Assembly: GCA_900100475.1 (NCBI GenBank)
Contig: FMTU01000006.1
Span: 124,001-188,000 of the forward strand
Reading direction: 5' to 3'
DNA from: Sphingobium faniae
GTDB taxonomy: Bacteria > Pseudomonadota > Alphaproteobacteria > Sphingomonadales > Sphingomonadaceae
Length of the DNA: 64,000 nt
The translations under genes were made by a program, and so were the position numbers. Each line of letters opens with the position of its first letter. Position 1 is the first letter of the stretch. Of this stretch, positions 8,809 through 18,495 are shown in pieces. The notes below the pieces were generated by a model. That model saw nothing but the letters and a program-made list of their open reading frames with translations. It was not told where the DNA came from and made no database searches.

Positions 8809-9711
8809 TCAGGGATAGCTGACCGTCTTGGGTCGGCCCTGCGGAATCGGGATGAATTCCTGATCGTCGCCGGGGATCAGCGGAAAGCGCATCGCCTCCC
8901 AATCCTCGCGCGCCTGCATCAGCCGGTCGGTGGTCGACGACACGAAATTCCACCACACATGGCGGGGCGAGGTGAAAGCCTCTCCCCCGCACAGCACCAC
9001 CCGGCCGCCATCGGCGCTCATCAGCGTGGCGCTGACGCCGGGACGCAGGACATAGAGCGTCTGCGGCTGGAGCAATATCCCGTCGAGCGCCGCATCGCCG
9101 CCCGACACATAAATGGCCCGCTCGTCCGCCGACGGGTCGATGGGCACGCTGCCGCCCGGCGAAAGCTGGATATCCGCATAGATGGTGTCGGCATAGGTCG
9201 TCACCGGCGCGCTCTGGCCCCACAGCGTCCCCATGATGACGCGGGCGCGGGCGAAGCCGCTGTCGATCACCGGCAGGCAGTCCTCCCCCACATGCTCGAA
9301 AGCGGGGTCCATTTCCTCGTTCCGATCGGGAAGGGCGAGCCATGTCTGGATCGCGGAGAGCTTGGAGGCGCGGGCGCGGTCGGCATCGGGCGAGCGTTCC
9401 GAATGGACGATGCCCCTGCCCGCCGTCATCAGGTTGACCGCGCCCGGCTCGATCAGTTGTTCGGTGCCGAGCGAATCGCGGTGCAGGAACGCGCCCTCAT
9501 ACATATAGGTGACGGTGGCGAGGTTGATGTGCGGATGGGGGCGCACGTCCACGCCATGCCCCGGCCCGATCTGCGCCGGTCCCGCCTGATCGAAGAAGAT
9601 GAAGGGGCCGACCATCGTGCGCTCCCTGGCGGGAAGGGCGCGATGGACGCGGAAATCGCCGAGATTATGGCTGGTCGGGGTGATCGTTTGAATGATGATG
9701 TCTTCCCGCAT
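8809..9711 (-). CDS. Pirin-family bicupin protein
   Basis: A 300-residue pirin. The N-terminal cupin contains the metal motif in VRPHPHINLATVTYMYEG (HxH) followed by FLHRDS and the VHSE segment, which give the three histidines and one glutamate that bind iron. The C-terminal cupin is shorter and lacks the full metal set, as in the family. Bacterial pirins act as quercetinase-like dioxygenases or metabolic regulators; which applies here cannot be told. A GAAGGATGGAGC leader with a fair ribosome site precedes the start. Confidence 0.9.
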   Translation of the reverse strand: MREDIIIQTITPTSHNLGDFRVHRALPARERTMVGPFIFFDQAGPAQIGPGHGVDVRPHPHINLATVTYMYEGAFLHRDSLGTEQLIEPGAVNLMTAGRGIVHSERSPDADRARASKLSAIQTWLALPDRNEEMDPAFEHVGEDCLPVIDSGFARARVIMGTLWGQSAPVTTYADTIYADIQLSPGGSVPIDPSADERAIYVSGGDAALDGILLQPQTLYVLRPGVSATLMSADGGRVVLCGGEAFTSPRHVWWNFVSSTTDRLMQAREDWEAMRFPLIPGDDQEFIPIPQGRPKTVSYP

Positions 9712-9734
9712 GCTCCATCCTTCCCTGAATTTCG

Positions 9735-10019
9735 TTACTCTCCCGGCGCTTTCGCCCGGATCGCGAGAGCGTGCACCTTTTCCCGCAGCAAATCGGCCAG
9801 CGCCGCGTTGACGAGCCGCTGGCGGGCCACCCGGTTCTGGCCGGTGAAGCTGTCGGCGACGATCTCCACCGTGAAATGGCTTTCGCCCGATCCGTCATGC
9901 CCCGCATGGCCCCGATGCTGCTCGCTGTCGTCGATGACGGCGAGATGTCGCGGCGACAGGGCGGCGCGCAGGCGGGATTCGATTTCCGTGGCCACTGGGC
10001 CTTTCGCTTGGTCGGTCAT
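9735..10019 (-). CDS. BolA-family protein
   Basis: A 94-residue BolA fold. The signature is the C-terminal helix region GQNRVARQRLVNAALADLL with the conserved RQRLV segment. A histidine in the variable loop and another in SGESHFTVEIV are candidate ligands for a shared 2Fe-2S cluster with a monothiol glutaredoxin. An AGGAAAG ribosome site touches the start. It lies 23 bases from the pirin gene and diverges from the J-protein gene by 44 bases, a neighbourhood shared with cobS/cobT in many alphaproteobacteria. Confidence 0.92.
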   Translation of the reverse strand: MTDQAKGPVATEIESRLRAALSPRHLAVIDDSEQHRGHAGHDGSGESHFTVEIVADSFTGQNRVARQRLVNAALADLLREKVHALAIRAKAPGE

Positions 10020-10063
10020 CTTTCCTATATAGGCTCTTTGCGCGAACTTGCATCAGGACAGTC

Positions 10064-10681
10064 TTGGCCAGCGACCCCTTCTCGACCCGCCGTTTCAACC
10101 GCTTCCACGGCCGCGTGGAAAGCGACCGCCCCTGCGCGGCCGCAGGATGCGAGGAACCGGGCGAATTCCGCGCGCCGCCGCTGGAAGGGAGCGGCTTCCA
10201 TCAGGAAGGGCCGCGCTGGCGCTGGCTGTGCCTGGAGCATGTCCGGCAGTTCAATCAGGGCTATAATTTTTTCAGCGGCATGAGCGCGGACGAAATCGCC
10301 GCCGCCCAGCGTCCCTATGCTGGGTGGGAGCGGGAAACGCGGGCCTTTTCCGCCAGCGCCGCCAGCCCGCCGCCCCGCTGGGCCGACTTTTCCGATCCGC
10401 TGGACGCCATCGGCGCCAAGTTCCGCGAGCGCAAGGCGCGGGCCGAGGCGGACCATGCCGCACGGACCGACGGCAAGCTCCTTTCACGGGAAGACCGGCG
10501 GGCGCTGGACGTGATGGGCCTGCCCCTGGACGCGGACCGCAAGGCCTTGCGGGCGCGCTATACCGAACTGGTGCGGCGCTATCATCCCGACCATAATGGC
10601 GGCGACCGGAGCCATGAAAGCGCCTTGCAGTCGGTGATCGAAGCCTATGGGCAGCTTCGCAAAGCCCCGGCCTTCGCCTGA
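10064..10681 (+). CDS. J-domain (DnaJ-like) protein with N-terminal Cys motif
   Basis: A 205-residue protein whose J domain is at the C-terminus (about residues 148-203) and has the HPD motif in RRYHPDHNGG, needed to stimulate an Hsp70 ATPase. The N-terminal half carries CAAAGC and CLEHV (C-x4-C and C-x2-H), a possible zinc site. The start I give is TTG (MASDPF) because no suitable ATG lies near and the family begins at about this point. It is followed by cobS 143 bases later. Confidence 0.85.
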   Translation: MASDPFSTRRFNRFHGRVESDRPCAAAGCEEPGEFRAPPLEGSGFHQEGPRWRWLCLEHVRQFNQGYNFFSGMSADEIAAAQRPYAGWERETRAFSASAASPPPRWADFSDPLDAIGAKFRERKARAEADHAARTDGKLLSREDRRALDVMGLPLDADRKALRARYTELVRRYHPDHNGGDRSHESALQSVIEAYGQLRKAPAFA

Positions 10682-10824
10682 AGCCGCCGGCAAAGCCAAT
10701 GGCCGCATTCCGGCCCTGTTCCACCGAAAGCCGCTGCCGCCAGGACAGAATGCCCCCTCGCATTTCCTCGACATGCGCTTTGCCGATGGTCTAGGGCATG
10801 GCAGACTCGTTTGACTGAAGAGAC

Positions 10825-11838
10825 ATGAAGATGACCGACATCCCCAACGTCCAGCCCGACACGCGCGACGAAACGCTGATGGAAGCCCCCGACCGGGAAG
10901 TCGATGCGCGCGACGTTTTCGGCATTGATGTCGACATGAAGGTCCCGGCCTTTTCCGAAGCCGATGAGCGGGTGCCGGACCTCGACCCCGCTTATGTGTT
11001 CGATCCGGACACGACGATGGCGATCCTCGCGGGCTTCGCCTTCAATCGCCGCGTGATGGTGCAAGGCTATCACGGCACCGGCAAATCGAGCCATATCGAA
11101 CAGGTCGCGGCGCGGCTCAACTGGCCGTGCATCCGCATCAACCTCGACGCGCATATCAGCCGCATCGACCTGGTCGGACGCGACGCCATCGTCCTGAAGG
11201 ACGGACAGCAGGTCACGGAATTCCGCGAAGGGCTGCTCCCCTGGGCGATGCAGCGGCCGGTCGCTCTGGTGTTCGACGAATATGACGCGGGCCGCCCGGA
11301 CGTGATGTTCGTGATCCAGCGCGTGCTGGAGGCGGACGGCAAGATGACGCTGCTCGACCAGAATCGGGTCATCCGCCCGAACCCCTGGTTCCGCCTGTTC
11401 GCGACCGCCAATACCGTGGGTCTGGGCGACACGACCGGCCTTTATCACGGCACGCAGCAGATCAACCAGGGACAGATGGACCGCTGGAATCTGGTGGTGG
11501 CGCTCAATTACCTGCCCGCCGCGACCGAGGCGCAGGTGGTGCTCGCCAAGTCGGGCGAATATGATCATGAAGGCGGCCGCAAGGAAGTCGAGAGCATGAT
11601 CAAGGTGGCGGAACTCACCCGTCAGGGCTTCATCAACGGCGATATTTCCACCGTCATGTCGCCGCGCACGGTCATAAGCTGGGCGCAGAACGCGCTCATC
11701 TTCAAGGATGTGGGCTTCGCCTTCCGCCTGTCTTTCGTCAACAAATGCGATGAAGCGGAGCGGTCGCTGGTCGCGGAATATTATCAACGCGTCTTCGGCA
11801 AGGATCTGCCCGAAAGCATAGCACACCGGGCGGCCTGA
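10825..11838 (+). CDS. cobS: Cobaltochelatase subunit CobS
   Basis: A 337-residue MoxR-type AAA+ ATPase. Walker A is GYHGTGKSS (from residue 80), Walker B is ALVFDEYD, and sensor motifs follow ([12 protein letters not shown]). CobS and CobT form the ATPase part of aerobic cobaltochelatase, which inserts cobalt into hydrogenobyrinic diamide with CobN. CobN is not in the window, so a role in B12 synthesis is inferred from family only. An ATG at 10831 is an alternative start. Confidence 0.93.
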   Translation: MKMTDIPNVQPDTRDETLMEAPDREVDARDVFGIDVDMKVPAFSEADERVPDLDPAYVFDPDTTMAILAGFAFNRRVMVQGYHGTGKSSHIEQVAARLNWPCIRINLDAHISRIDLVGRDAIVLKDGQQVTEFREGLLPWAMQRPVALVFDEYDAGRPDVMFVIQRVLEADGKMTLLDQNRVIRPNPWFRLFATANTVGLGDTTGLYHGTQQINQGQMDRWNLVVALNYLPAATEAQVVLAKSGEYDHEGGRKEVESMIKVAELTRQGFINGDISTVMSPRTVISWAQNALIFKDVGFAFRLSFVNKCDEAERSLVAEYYQRVFGKDLPESIAHRAA

Positions 11839-11864
11839 ACGCCCCGGTCAGGAGGAGGATCATC

Positions 11865-12284
11865 ATGATGGTCGTCGAACGGATCGCGCCGGACGGCACC
11901 GCGCATCGCATCCGCATTCGCGGGCATGAGTTGATCGCGGACATGACCCCGCCGGACGGGCATGACGAAGGCCCCGATCCGCATGATCTCTACGATTCCG
12001 CGCTGGGCGCGTGCAAGGCGATGACGATGCTCTGGTATGCCGAGCGCAACGGCATACCCGTCGAAGGCATCCATGTCGGCGTCGCGCGCGATGCCAGCCG
12101 GGAGCGTCAGGGCGTCTATCGCCTCACCACCCGCATCGCCATCAGCGGACCGCTGACCGACGAACAGCATGGCAAGCTGATCGCGGTGGCGGCCAAATGC
12201 CCGGTCCACAAGCTGATGAACGAAGTACGGACCGAAATCGAAACCATCGCGGTGCCGCGCGCCAGCGATCCGGAAGGGCGATGA
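11865..12284 (+). CDS. OsmC/Ohr-family protein
   Basis: A 139-residue OsmC-fold protein. The two catalytic cysteines are in LGACKAMTM (residue 50) and AKCPVHKLM (residue 111), as in thiol peroxidases that reduce organic hydroperoxides. A strong GGAGGAGG ribosome site precedes the ATG. It begins 26 bases after cobS and its stop overlaps the cobT start (ATGA), so it is co-translated with the chelatase subunits although its biochemistry is unrelated. Confidence 0.9.
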   Translation: MMVVERIAPDGTAHRIRIRGHELIADMTPPDGHDEGPDPHDLYDSALGACKAMTMLWYAERNGIPVEGIHVGVARDASRERQGVYRLTTRIAISGPLTDEQHGKLIAVAAKCPVHKLMNEVRTEIETIAVPRASDPEGR

Positions 12285-14107
12285 CCGAACGCTCCCCTCT
12301 GGACGCCTTCAAGGACGTGCTGTCCGGCGCGGCGCGCTCGATCGCGCGCGATGCGGAGGTGGAGGTGGGCTTCACCGCCGACGCGCCGCATATGGCGGGC
12401 AAGGCGATCAAGGTGCCGACTCCGGGACGCACGCTCCCCGCCGATCAGGTGGCGCTGGCGCGCGGCTTCGCCGACGCCCATGCCCTCAAGCTGCGCCATC
12501 ACAACGCCCGGATGCACAATGCGTCGGCCCCTGCGGATACGGTGGCGCGCGCGGTTTATGACGCGGTCGAGCAGGCGCGGGTCGAGGCCATCGGCGCGCG
12601 CGCGATGGACGGGGTGCGCGACAACCTCAACCATGCGCTCGACATGCGGCTGAAGTCCGATCCAATCCGGCGAGCGCGCTCGCCGGACGAAGTGCCCCTG
12701 TCCACCGCGCTGGCGCTCAAGGTGCGCGAGCGGCTGACCGGGCAGGCCGCGCCCAGGGACGTGACCGACGGTCTCGCCATGGTGGACGAGTGGATCGAGG
12801 AAAAGGCGGGGACGGACCTTGATGCGCTGTCGCTCGCCATGGACGACCAGCGCGCTTTCCAGAAGCTGACTGCCGCGATGCTGGAGCATCTGCAACTGGT
12901 GGACGCCGACGCCCCGCCCGAAACCGACGAGCCGGAATCGGAGGAGGAAGGCGACGAGGAAGAGCAGCAACAGGACGAAGGCGATTCCGGCGAGGACCAG
13001 CCCGGCGACAGCGACATGAATGCGCAGGCGCGCGCCGAGGACAAGGGCGGCGACACCGAGGATAGCGACGCCGACTATAGCGACGAGTTCGACGCCGACA
13101 GCGAGGATGGCGGCGACGAGATGGGCGACGAGGGCATGATGCCCGTGCGCCCGAACCGGCCGATGGGCGACCTGCCGCCGGGCTTCGACTACAAGGCTTA
13201 TACCCTCCGGCATGACGAGGTGGTGACGGCCCAAGATCTGTGCGACGAGGATGAACTGCTACGCCTGCGCGGTTTCCTCGATCAGCAACTGGTGAGCTTG
13301 CAGGGCGCGGTGACGAAACTCGCCAACCGGCTGCAACGCCGCCTGATGGCCCAGCAATCGCGATCCTGGGATTTCGATCAGGAAGAAGGGCTGCTGGACG
13401 CGGCGCGGCTGGCGCGGATCGTGATCGACCCGACCCACTCCCTTTCCTACAAAATCGAGCGCGACACCGAGTTCCGCGACACGGTGGTGACGCTGCTGAT
13501 CGACAATAGCGGTTCCATGCGCGGGCGTCCGATCAGCATCGCGGCGATCAGCGCCGACATCATGGCGCGGACGCTGGAACGCTGCGGCGTCAAGACGGAG
13601 ATATTGGGCTTCACCACGCGGGCCTGGAAAGGCGGGCAGAGCCGCGAGGACTGGCTCGCCGCCGGGCGCCCGCCCATGCCCGGCCGCCTCAACGACCTGC
13701 GCCACATCGTCTACAAGAAAGCCGACGAGCCGTGGCGGCGGGCGCGCAAGAACCTCGGCCTGATGATGCGCGAAGGGCTGCTCAAGGAGAATATCGACGG
13801 CGAAGCGCTGCTCTGGGCGCATAGCCGGCTGATCGGGCGGCCTGAAGAACGGCGCGTCCTGATGGTCATCTCCGATGGCGCGCCGGTCGACGACAGCACC
13901 CTGTCGGTCAACAGCGGCACCTATCTGGAGCGCCATCTGCGGCAGGTGATCGAATGGATTGAGAACCGCTCGCCGGTGCAGCTCGTCGCCATCGGCATCG
14001 GCCATGACGTGACGCGCTATTACCGCCGCGCCGTTACCATCATGGACGCCGAACAGCTTGGCGGCACCATGGTGGAGCAGCTCGCGGGACTGTTCGACGA
14101 CGATTAA
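12281..14107 (+). CDS. cobT: Cobaltochelatase subunit CobT
   Basis: A 608-residue CobT. The N-terminal helical domain (residues 1-205) is followed by a highly acidic linker (about 207-285, mostly Asp and Glu) and a C-terminal von Willebrand A domain with a MIDAS motif DNSGSMRG near residue 407. The start at 12281 ([10 protein letters not shown]) overlaps the OsmC stop by four bases; the longer open frame upstream is a shadow within that gene. Together with CobS it forms the ring that drives cobalt insertion by CobN. Confidence 0.93.
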   Translation: MTERSPLDAFKDVLSGAARSIARDAEVEVGFTADAPHMAGKAIKVPTPGRTLPADQVALARGFADAHALKLRHHNARMHNASAPADTVARAVYDAVEQARVEAIGARAMDGVRDNLNHALDMRLKSDPIRRARSPDEVPLSTALALKVRERLTGQAAPRDVTDGLAMVDEWIEEKAGTDLDALSLAMDDQRAFQKLTAAMLEHLQLVDADAPPETDEPESEEEGDEEEQQQDEGDSGEDQPGDSDMNAQARAEDKGGDTEDSDADYSDEFDADSEDGGDEMGDEGMMPVRPNRPMGDLPPGFDYKAYTLRHDEVVTAQDLCDEDELLRLRGFLDQQLVSLQGAVTKLANRLQRRLMAQQSRSWDFDQEEGLLDAARLARIVIDPTHSLSYKIERDTEFRDTVVTLLIDNSGSMRGRPISIAAISADIMARTLERCGVKTEILGFTTRAWKGGQSREDWLAAGRPPMPGRLNDLRHIVYKKADEPWRRARKNLGLMMREGLLKENIDGEALLWAHSRLIGRPEERRVLMVISDGAPVDDSTLSVNSGTYLERHLRQVIEWIENRSPVQLVAIGIGHDVTRYYRRAVTIMDAEQLGGTMVEQLAGLFDDD

Positions 14108-14203
14108 CCGGCCGATGGAGCCGGGCGAGGTCCGGCTCTTTCTCACCAGAATGACCCGAACCTCCCACTTCCCGGCATGGACGGCCTTGAGAAGGAGAGT
14201 GTC

Positions 14204-14674
14204 ATGAGTGTCGCCTTTCGTCGTGAAAGCGATGATGAGCATCGGGAGCCGACTTTCGAGATTCCCATACCGCCCGGTCCCAATCTGGTGACCCCGCGCG
14301 GCCTGCGCCTGACGCGCGAAAAGGTGGAGGCCCTGGAAGCGGTTTCGACCGAGGGCATGGACGAAGAAACGGCAAAAAAACTGAAGCGCGAGTTGCGCTA
14401 TTGGCGCACGCGGCTGGCCAGCGCGCAGGTGCAGGCCGTGGCGGAGGGCGACGCCGTCGCCTTCGGAACCCGCGTCACCTATCGCCTCAACAAGCAGGAA
14501 AAGACCATCGCCATCGTCGGTGACGATGAAGCCGATCCGGCGGAAGGCCGCATCGCCTTCTCCGCTCCGCTCGCTCGCGCGATGATGGAGGCGGAAAAGG
14601 GCGAGAACGTCGATTTCGGCGGCAAGACGGGCGCGATCAAGGTGCTGAAGATCGAGGCTATCCGGGAGGAGTAA
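14204..14674 (+). CDS. GreA/GreB-family transcription elongation factor-like protein
   Basis: A 156-residue protein. The C-terminal half (from about residue 75) has the Gre FKBP-like fold: GDAVAFGTRVTYRL, IVGDDEADPAEGRI, AFSAPLARAMM and GENVDFGG. The N-terminal coiled-coil is shorter than in GreA (EETAKKLKRELRYWRTRL). It may rescue stalled RNA polymerase, or be an Rnk-like relative that binds polymerase without cleavage activity. The ATG at 14204 has an AGGAG site six bases upstream; an upstream ATG at 14177 does not. Confidence 0.8.
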   Translation: MSVAFRRESDDEHREPTFEIPIPPGPNLVTPRGLRLTREKVEALEAVSTEGMDEETAKKLKRELRYWRTRLASAQVQAVAEGDAVAFGTRVTYRLNKQEKTIAIVGDDEADPAEGRIAFSAPLARAMMEAEKGENVDFGGKTGAIKVLKIEAIREE

Positions 14675-15179
14675 AGCCGGCGCGGCAGGTCGTCGTTCGC
14701 GGGACGGCATCGTCCAATCGTCCGTTGGACGGCGACCTGGCCGAATTTTCAGGCGGCCGGCAAGCGAGCGAGCGAGCGAGATATTGCCCTTCTCTGCTTC
14801 GCTTGCAGATTTCCGGGGCCGGGCGCGCCTTCATTCCCGAAACCGGAGGGCCAACGCCCGATGTCCATGTCAGTCGCAAAAACGATGCTGAAAGTCCAAA
14901 AATCGCCACCAGCATGGCGAAGGCATTGATTTGGAACCAAAGGAGATGCAGCGTCCCTGAGATTGCTCCCCGGAGAAGCGCGCGCTAGTCGCTCCCCTGA
15001 TGGATATGATTCCGAGTCGCGGACGCGAAGCGCTCCCGACACCCGATTTCCCGAAATGAGCTTTGGGGGCGTATGAAAGCTGATCGCTGGCGCGGAAGAC
15101 TCGCCGATTCACGGAGAGCCTCGACGGGACATAGGCGCCTTGCCTATGGATTGGGCTGCATCGCCTGATGGAAGACGTC
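14675..15179. other. 505-base intergenic region, no confident gene
   Basis: No open frame here has a ribosome site and family resemblance. It contains a hairpin with arms CGTCCAA (14711-14717) and TTGGACG (14725-14731), possibly ending gre-gene transcription though without a T-run. A short AGCG tandem (about 14765-14780) and a dyad ATAGGC-5-GCCTAT at 15131-15147 are also present; the dyad is just upstream of the exporter gene and may be an operator. The rest shows no structure I can name. Confidence 0.5.
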
Positions 15180-16694
15180 ATGGAGAGGGAAGCCGAAACC
15201 CTGCCCAAGGGCCTTCCCCCCGTGCAATATTGGGCGGTCACGATCGCCGTGATGTCGGCCTCTCTGATTCAGTTTCTCGACATGACCATCGCCAATGTGG
15301 CGATCCCGCACATGCAGGCCTCGCTCAACGCATCAAGCGACACCATCAGTTGGGTGCTGACCAGCTTCATCGTTGCCACCGCAGTAAGCATTCCCTCGTC
15401 CGGCTGGATCGCCGCCCGGTTCGGCACACGCCTGCCATTCCTGCTGGCGCTGGGCGGTTTCATCATCAGCTCGATGCTGTGCGGCGTCGCCACCAACCTG
15501 GGTTCAATGGTGCTCTTTCGCGTCCTTCAGGGAATTGCCGCCGCCTTTATCGCGCCCCTTGCCCAGACTATCCTGCTCGACATCACGCCGTCGGCCAAGC
15601 ACACCCGTGCGCTCAGCATGTGGGGCATGACCGCGATGCTGGGCCCGATCGTCGGCCCGACGCTGGGCGGCTATCTGACCGATAATCTCAGCTGGCGCTG
15701 GGTCTTCTTCATCAACGCCCCGATCGGCATACCGGCGCTGCTTGTCCTGTGGAGGATGTTGCCGAACACGACTTCCGCGCCGCGACGGCTGGATAAATTC
15801 GGCTACGCCGCCCTCGCGCTGGCCCTCGCGGCGCTGCAGTTGCTGCTCGACCGCGGACCAGCCAATGATTGGTTCGACAGCGTCGAAACCTGGATCGAGG
15901 GGATCATCGCGCTCCTGGCCTTCACAGTCTTTGGCATCCATTCCCGCTATTCCTTGCATCCCCTGTTCCCCGAGAAACTGCTGCAAAAGCGCGTTCTCCT
16001 GGCGGCGCTGCTCGGCTGCACGCTCAGCTTCAGCATGCTCGGCATGTCGGCGCTCCTGCCAACCTTGCTCGAAAGCCAGTTCGGCTATTCGGTCACCCAG
16101 GTGGGAGAGGTGATGGCGCCGCGCGGGATCGGAATTTTCATCACGATGTACTTCATCCCGGTCTTCATGGAACGCCTGCCGGTGCGCTTCATCCTGGCCA
16201 GCGGCTTTGCGATCACCGCCTTGTCCCTCTACGGGATGTCGGGCTGGACAACGTCCGCGCCCACATGGCTGATCGGGACGACCGGATTTGTGCAGGGCCT
16301 GGGAATGGGCCTGCTGATGGTGCCGATCAACTTCATCGCATTTTCCGCCGTGAGCGCCGATTTACGGACAGACTGCGCCGTGTTTCTCAACCTCGTCCGG
16401 AACATGGCGGGAAGCATCGCCATCAGTTGTTTTATCCTGCTGATATCCAATCTGACCCAGATCATGCATTCGGATCTGGCGTCCAGTCTTTCGGCCATCA
16501 ACTTCAACCTTGGCCCCGACATTCTCCGCGACGTCGTCCACGGCTCGGCGCCGGCCATCGCCCTCATCGACGCCGAGGTGACGCGCCAGGCCGCGTTCAT
16601 CGCCTATCTCGATGTGTTCTACCTCGCATTCCTGATCACGCTGGCCACGATCCCCTTGTGCCTGATGGTGCGAGGCAAGGTGCATAGCGGCTGA
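15180..16694 (+). CDS. DHA2-family (EmrB/QacA-like, 14-TM) MFS transporter
   Basis: A 504-residue inner-membrane proton antiporter. Family motifs are visible: LDMTIANVAIPHM in helix 1 (motif D1), SGWIAARFGTR in the loop after helix 2 (motif A), and GPIVGPTLGGYL in helix 5 (antiporter motif C). About 14 hydrophobic segments fit the DHA2 drug exporters. I prefer the ATG at 15180, which has a GGAAG site, over 15168. No EmrA-type membrane fusion partner is adjacent. The substrate is unknown. Confidence 0.9.
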   Translation: MEREAETLPKGLPPVQYWAVTIAVMSASLIQFLDMTIANVAIPHMQASLNASSDTISWVLTSFIVATAVSIPSSGWIAARFGTRLPFLLALGGFIISSMLCGVATNLGSMVLFRVLQGIAAAFIAPLAQTILLDITPSAKHTRALSMWGMTAMLGPIVGPTLGGYLTDNLSWRWVFFINAPIGIPALLVLWRMLPNTTSAPRRLDKFGYAALALALAALQLLLDRGPANDWFDSVETWIEGIIALLAFTVFGIHSRYSLHPLFPEKLLQKRVLLAALLGCTLSFSMLGMSALLPTLLESQFGYSVTQVGEVMAPRGIGIFITMYFIPVFMERLPVRFILASGFAITALSLYGMSGWTTSAPTWLIGTTGFVQGLGMGLLMVPINFIAFSAVSADLRTDCAVFLNLVRNMAGSIAISCFILLISNLTQIMHSDLASSLSAINFNLGPDILRDVVHGSAPAIALIDAEVTRQAAFIAYLDVFYLAFLITLATIPLCLMVRGKVHSG

Positions 16695-16704
16695 CGGCGC
16701 GCGC

Positions 16705-18354
16705 CTACAGCAACTTGCCGGGACGCGCATCGGTATAGTCCGCGCCGTTGACGAGCACTTCGCCATTCACGATGACATGGGCGATGCCTTGTGCCCCGCG
16801 AACATAGCGGCCGCCCGCGCTCGGCAGGTCTTCAACCCAGACCTCGCCTTTGCGAGCGATGGTTTCCGGGTCGAACACGACCAAGTCCGCATAATATCCG
16901 GCTATGATCCCACCACGGTCGGCGATGCCCCAGTCTCGGGCGATATCGGAAGTGAGGCGCTGCACCGCGCGCTCAAGCCGCATCGCCTTTTCCTTGCGTA
17001 CATATTTTTCGAACAGATAACATGTGTCGCCTGCCCCCGAGAAAGAGGTGATATGGGCGCCCGCATCGGCCGAACCGACATGGATTGCCGGATTGTGGAG
17101 CAGGGTCGCCACGGATTCCGCATCATCATGAACGAAGCCGGTCAAAAGAAATTCGGTTTCGAGATTGTCCGCAAGCACGATATCAATGAGGACATCGCCC
17201 AACCGGCGACGCCCGGCTGCGGCGATCTCGCCGAGCTTGCGACCTGCATATTGCCGGTTCCGGTCCGAATGGACGGTACGAACCTCAAGCTCGCCTATCA
17301 CGGACATCTGATCGGCCTCTTCCACCAGCACTTCCCGGTTCCCCGGTTCAGCAAGCATGGCGGCGCGCCGCTCGCGTGGCGCATCCATGACCGAACGCCA
17401 GAGCGGGGTCTTGCCGAAGATGGGCGAGCCGCCGACCAGACTCACCGTCATGTCGAGTGGACGCACCTGGGTCTGCGCGAAAAGACGCGCGCCCCTGGCC
17501 CGCCATCCCTCCAGCCGCTCGACCATGGCCTTCCATATATTCTGGCCGCGCACCACCAATATCGGCGAAAGGCTGACCCGCGCGCCGGTCTCGATCGAAA
17601 GCTCTCCGAACAGATCGTAATAATGAAGGGGATCGGAGCCAGCGCGAAGGTCGGGCGCCACTTCCACCATGCGGTCAGCCTCGGCCACTTCACGCAGAAG
17701 CGCCACCAGTTCGCGACGATCGGCATAGCGACAGGGGAGTTCCTCGCCCCGGTCGTCGAGATGATTGAAGGTAAAGGACAGCCCGAAGGCCCCCGCCCTG
17801 AGCGCGTCGCGCAGAATCTCGGCCATGCGGGCGATCTCCTCGTCGGTCGCCGCGCGTTCCTGCGCCGCCGCGCCCATGACATAGGCGCGGATCACCGCGT
17901 GCCCGATCAGCACGCCGACATTCGGCCCCAGGTCCGGCCGCAGCGCCTTGAGATATTGCTCTACCGTTTCCCAGTCGAAATCGACATTCTGGCGCATGAG
18001 TTCGCCGTCCATATCCTCGACCGAGCCGAACCAGCCGATGAGCTTGTCCTTCGCTTCGGGCACCACCGGCGCAAGACTCACCGAGCAATTGCCCATGATG
18101 AGCGAGGTGACGCCATGTTCGGGCGTCGGCGTCGCGAGCTTGTCCCAACATAATTGGGGGTCGTAATGTGTGTGCACGTCGATAAAGCCGGGCGCGAGAA
18201 CCAGGCCGCCTGCGTCAATCTCCACCGCGCCGACATCCGCCACTTCCCCCACTTCGCTGATCCTGTCGCCCGTAACGGCAACATCCCCGCGGAAGGCCGG
18301 GCGGCCACTGCCGTCTACAATCCGGGCATTTCGGATGACGAGGGAGTGAGTCAT
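16705..18354 (-). CDS. N-acyl-D-amino-acid deacylase-family amidohydrolase
   Basis: A 549-residue metal-dependent amidohydrolase. The N-terminal metal motif is PGFIDVHTHYD, the D-aminoacylase-type cysteine ligand is in MGNCSVSLAP (about residue 90), and the catalytic aspartate is in GSADAGAHI near residue 430. The family hydrolyses N-acyl-D-amino acids; exact substrate unknown. An AGGAG site lies seven bases before the ATG. It is divergent from an IclR regulator, and its 3' end meets the MFS exporter tail to tail, 10 bases apart. Confidence 0.87.
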   Translation of the reverse strand: MTHSLVIRNARIVDGSGRPAFRGDVAVTGDRISEVGEVADVGAVEIDAGGLVLAPGFIDVHTHYDPQLCWDKLATPTPEHGVTSLIMGNCSVSLAPVVPEAKDKLIGWFGSVEDMDGELMRQNVDFDWETVEQYLKALRPDLGPNVGVLIGHAVIRAYVMGAAAQERAATDEEIARMAEILRDALRAGAFGLSFTFNHLDDRGEELPCRYADRRELVALLREVAEADRMVEVAPDLRAGSDPLHYYDLFGELSIETGARVSLSPILVVRGQNIWKAMVERLEGWRARGARLFAQTQVRPLDMTVSLVGGSPIFGKTPLWRSVMDAPRERRAAMLAEPGNREVLVEEADQMSVIGELEVRTVHSDRNRQYAGRKLGEIAAAGRRRLGDVLIDIVLADNLETEFLLTGFVHDDAESVATLLHNPAIHVGSADAGAHITSFSGAGDTCYLFEKYVRKEKAMRLERAVQRLTSDIARDWGIADRGGIIAGYYADLVVFDPETIARKGEVWVEDLPSAGGRYVRGAQGIAHVIVNGEVLVNGADYTDARPGKLL

Positions 18355-18495
18355 GGCAAATCTCCTATTTTATTCTCTATAAAGAATATTATGTATCTTA
18401 TAGGAAATTTTATTCCGGCTGGCAAGGTTGCCGCAACATATGGTTGACTCTGATTGTTCTTCATAGAAAACAGAATTATTACTGCGGAGAACGAT
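18355..18495. promoter_or_regulatory. Divergent promoter region with palindromes (deacylase / IclR)
   Basis: This 141-base region is clearly more AT-rich than its surroundings. It holds at least two dyads: TATTC-N8-GAATA at 18371-18388 and GGCAA-GG-TTGCC at 18421-18432, with a third TTCT-TCAT-AGAA near 18457. IclR proteins bind short palindromes between themselves and the target gene, so these are candidate operators for control of both genes. Which dyad is used is not known. Confidence 0.5.

Noticed and set aside
14761..14780. AGCG microsatellite-like tandem
   Set aside because: Only about four units in a non-coding region; common chance feature at this GC content.
14725..15241. Overlapping short frames (87-123 residues) on both strands between the Gre-like gene and the MFS gene
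   Set aside because: No ribosome site, no family resemblance, and biased composition of high-GC shadow frames. The region is left as intergenic.
15180..16694. MFS gene as benzoate permease
   Set aside because: It has a 14-helix DHA2 layout with the antiporter motif C of drug exporters, not the 12-helix AAHS type of BenK.
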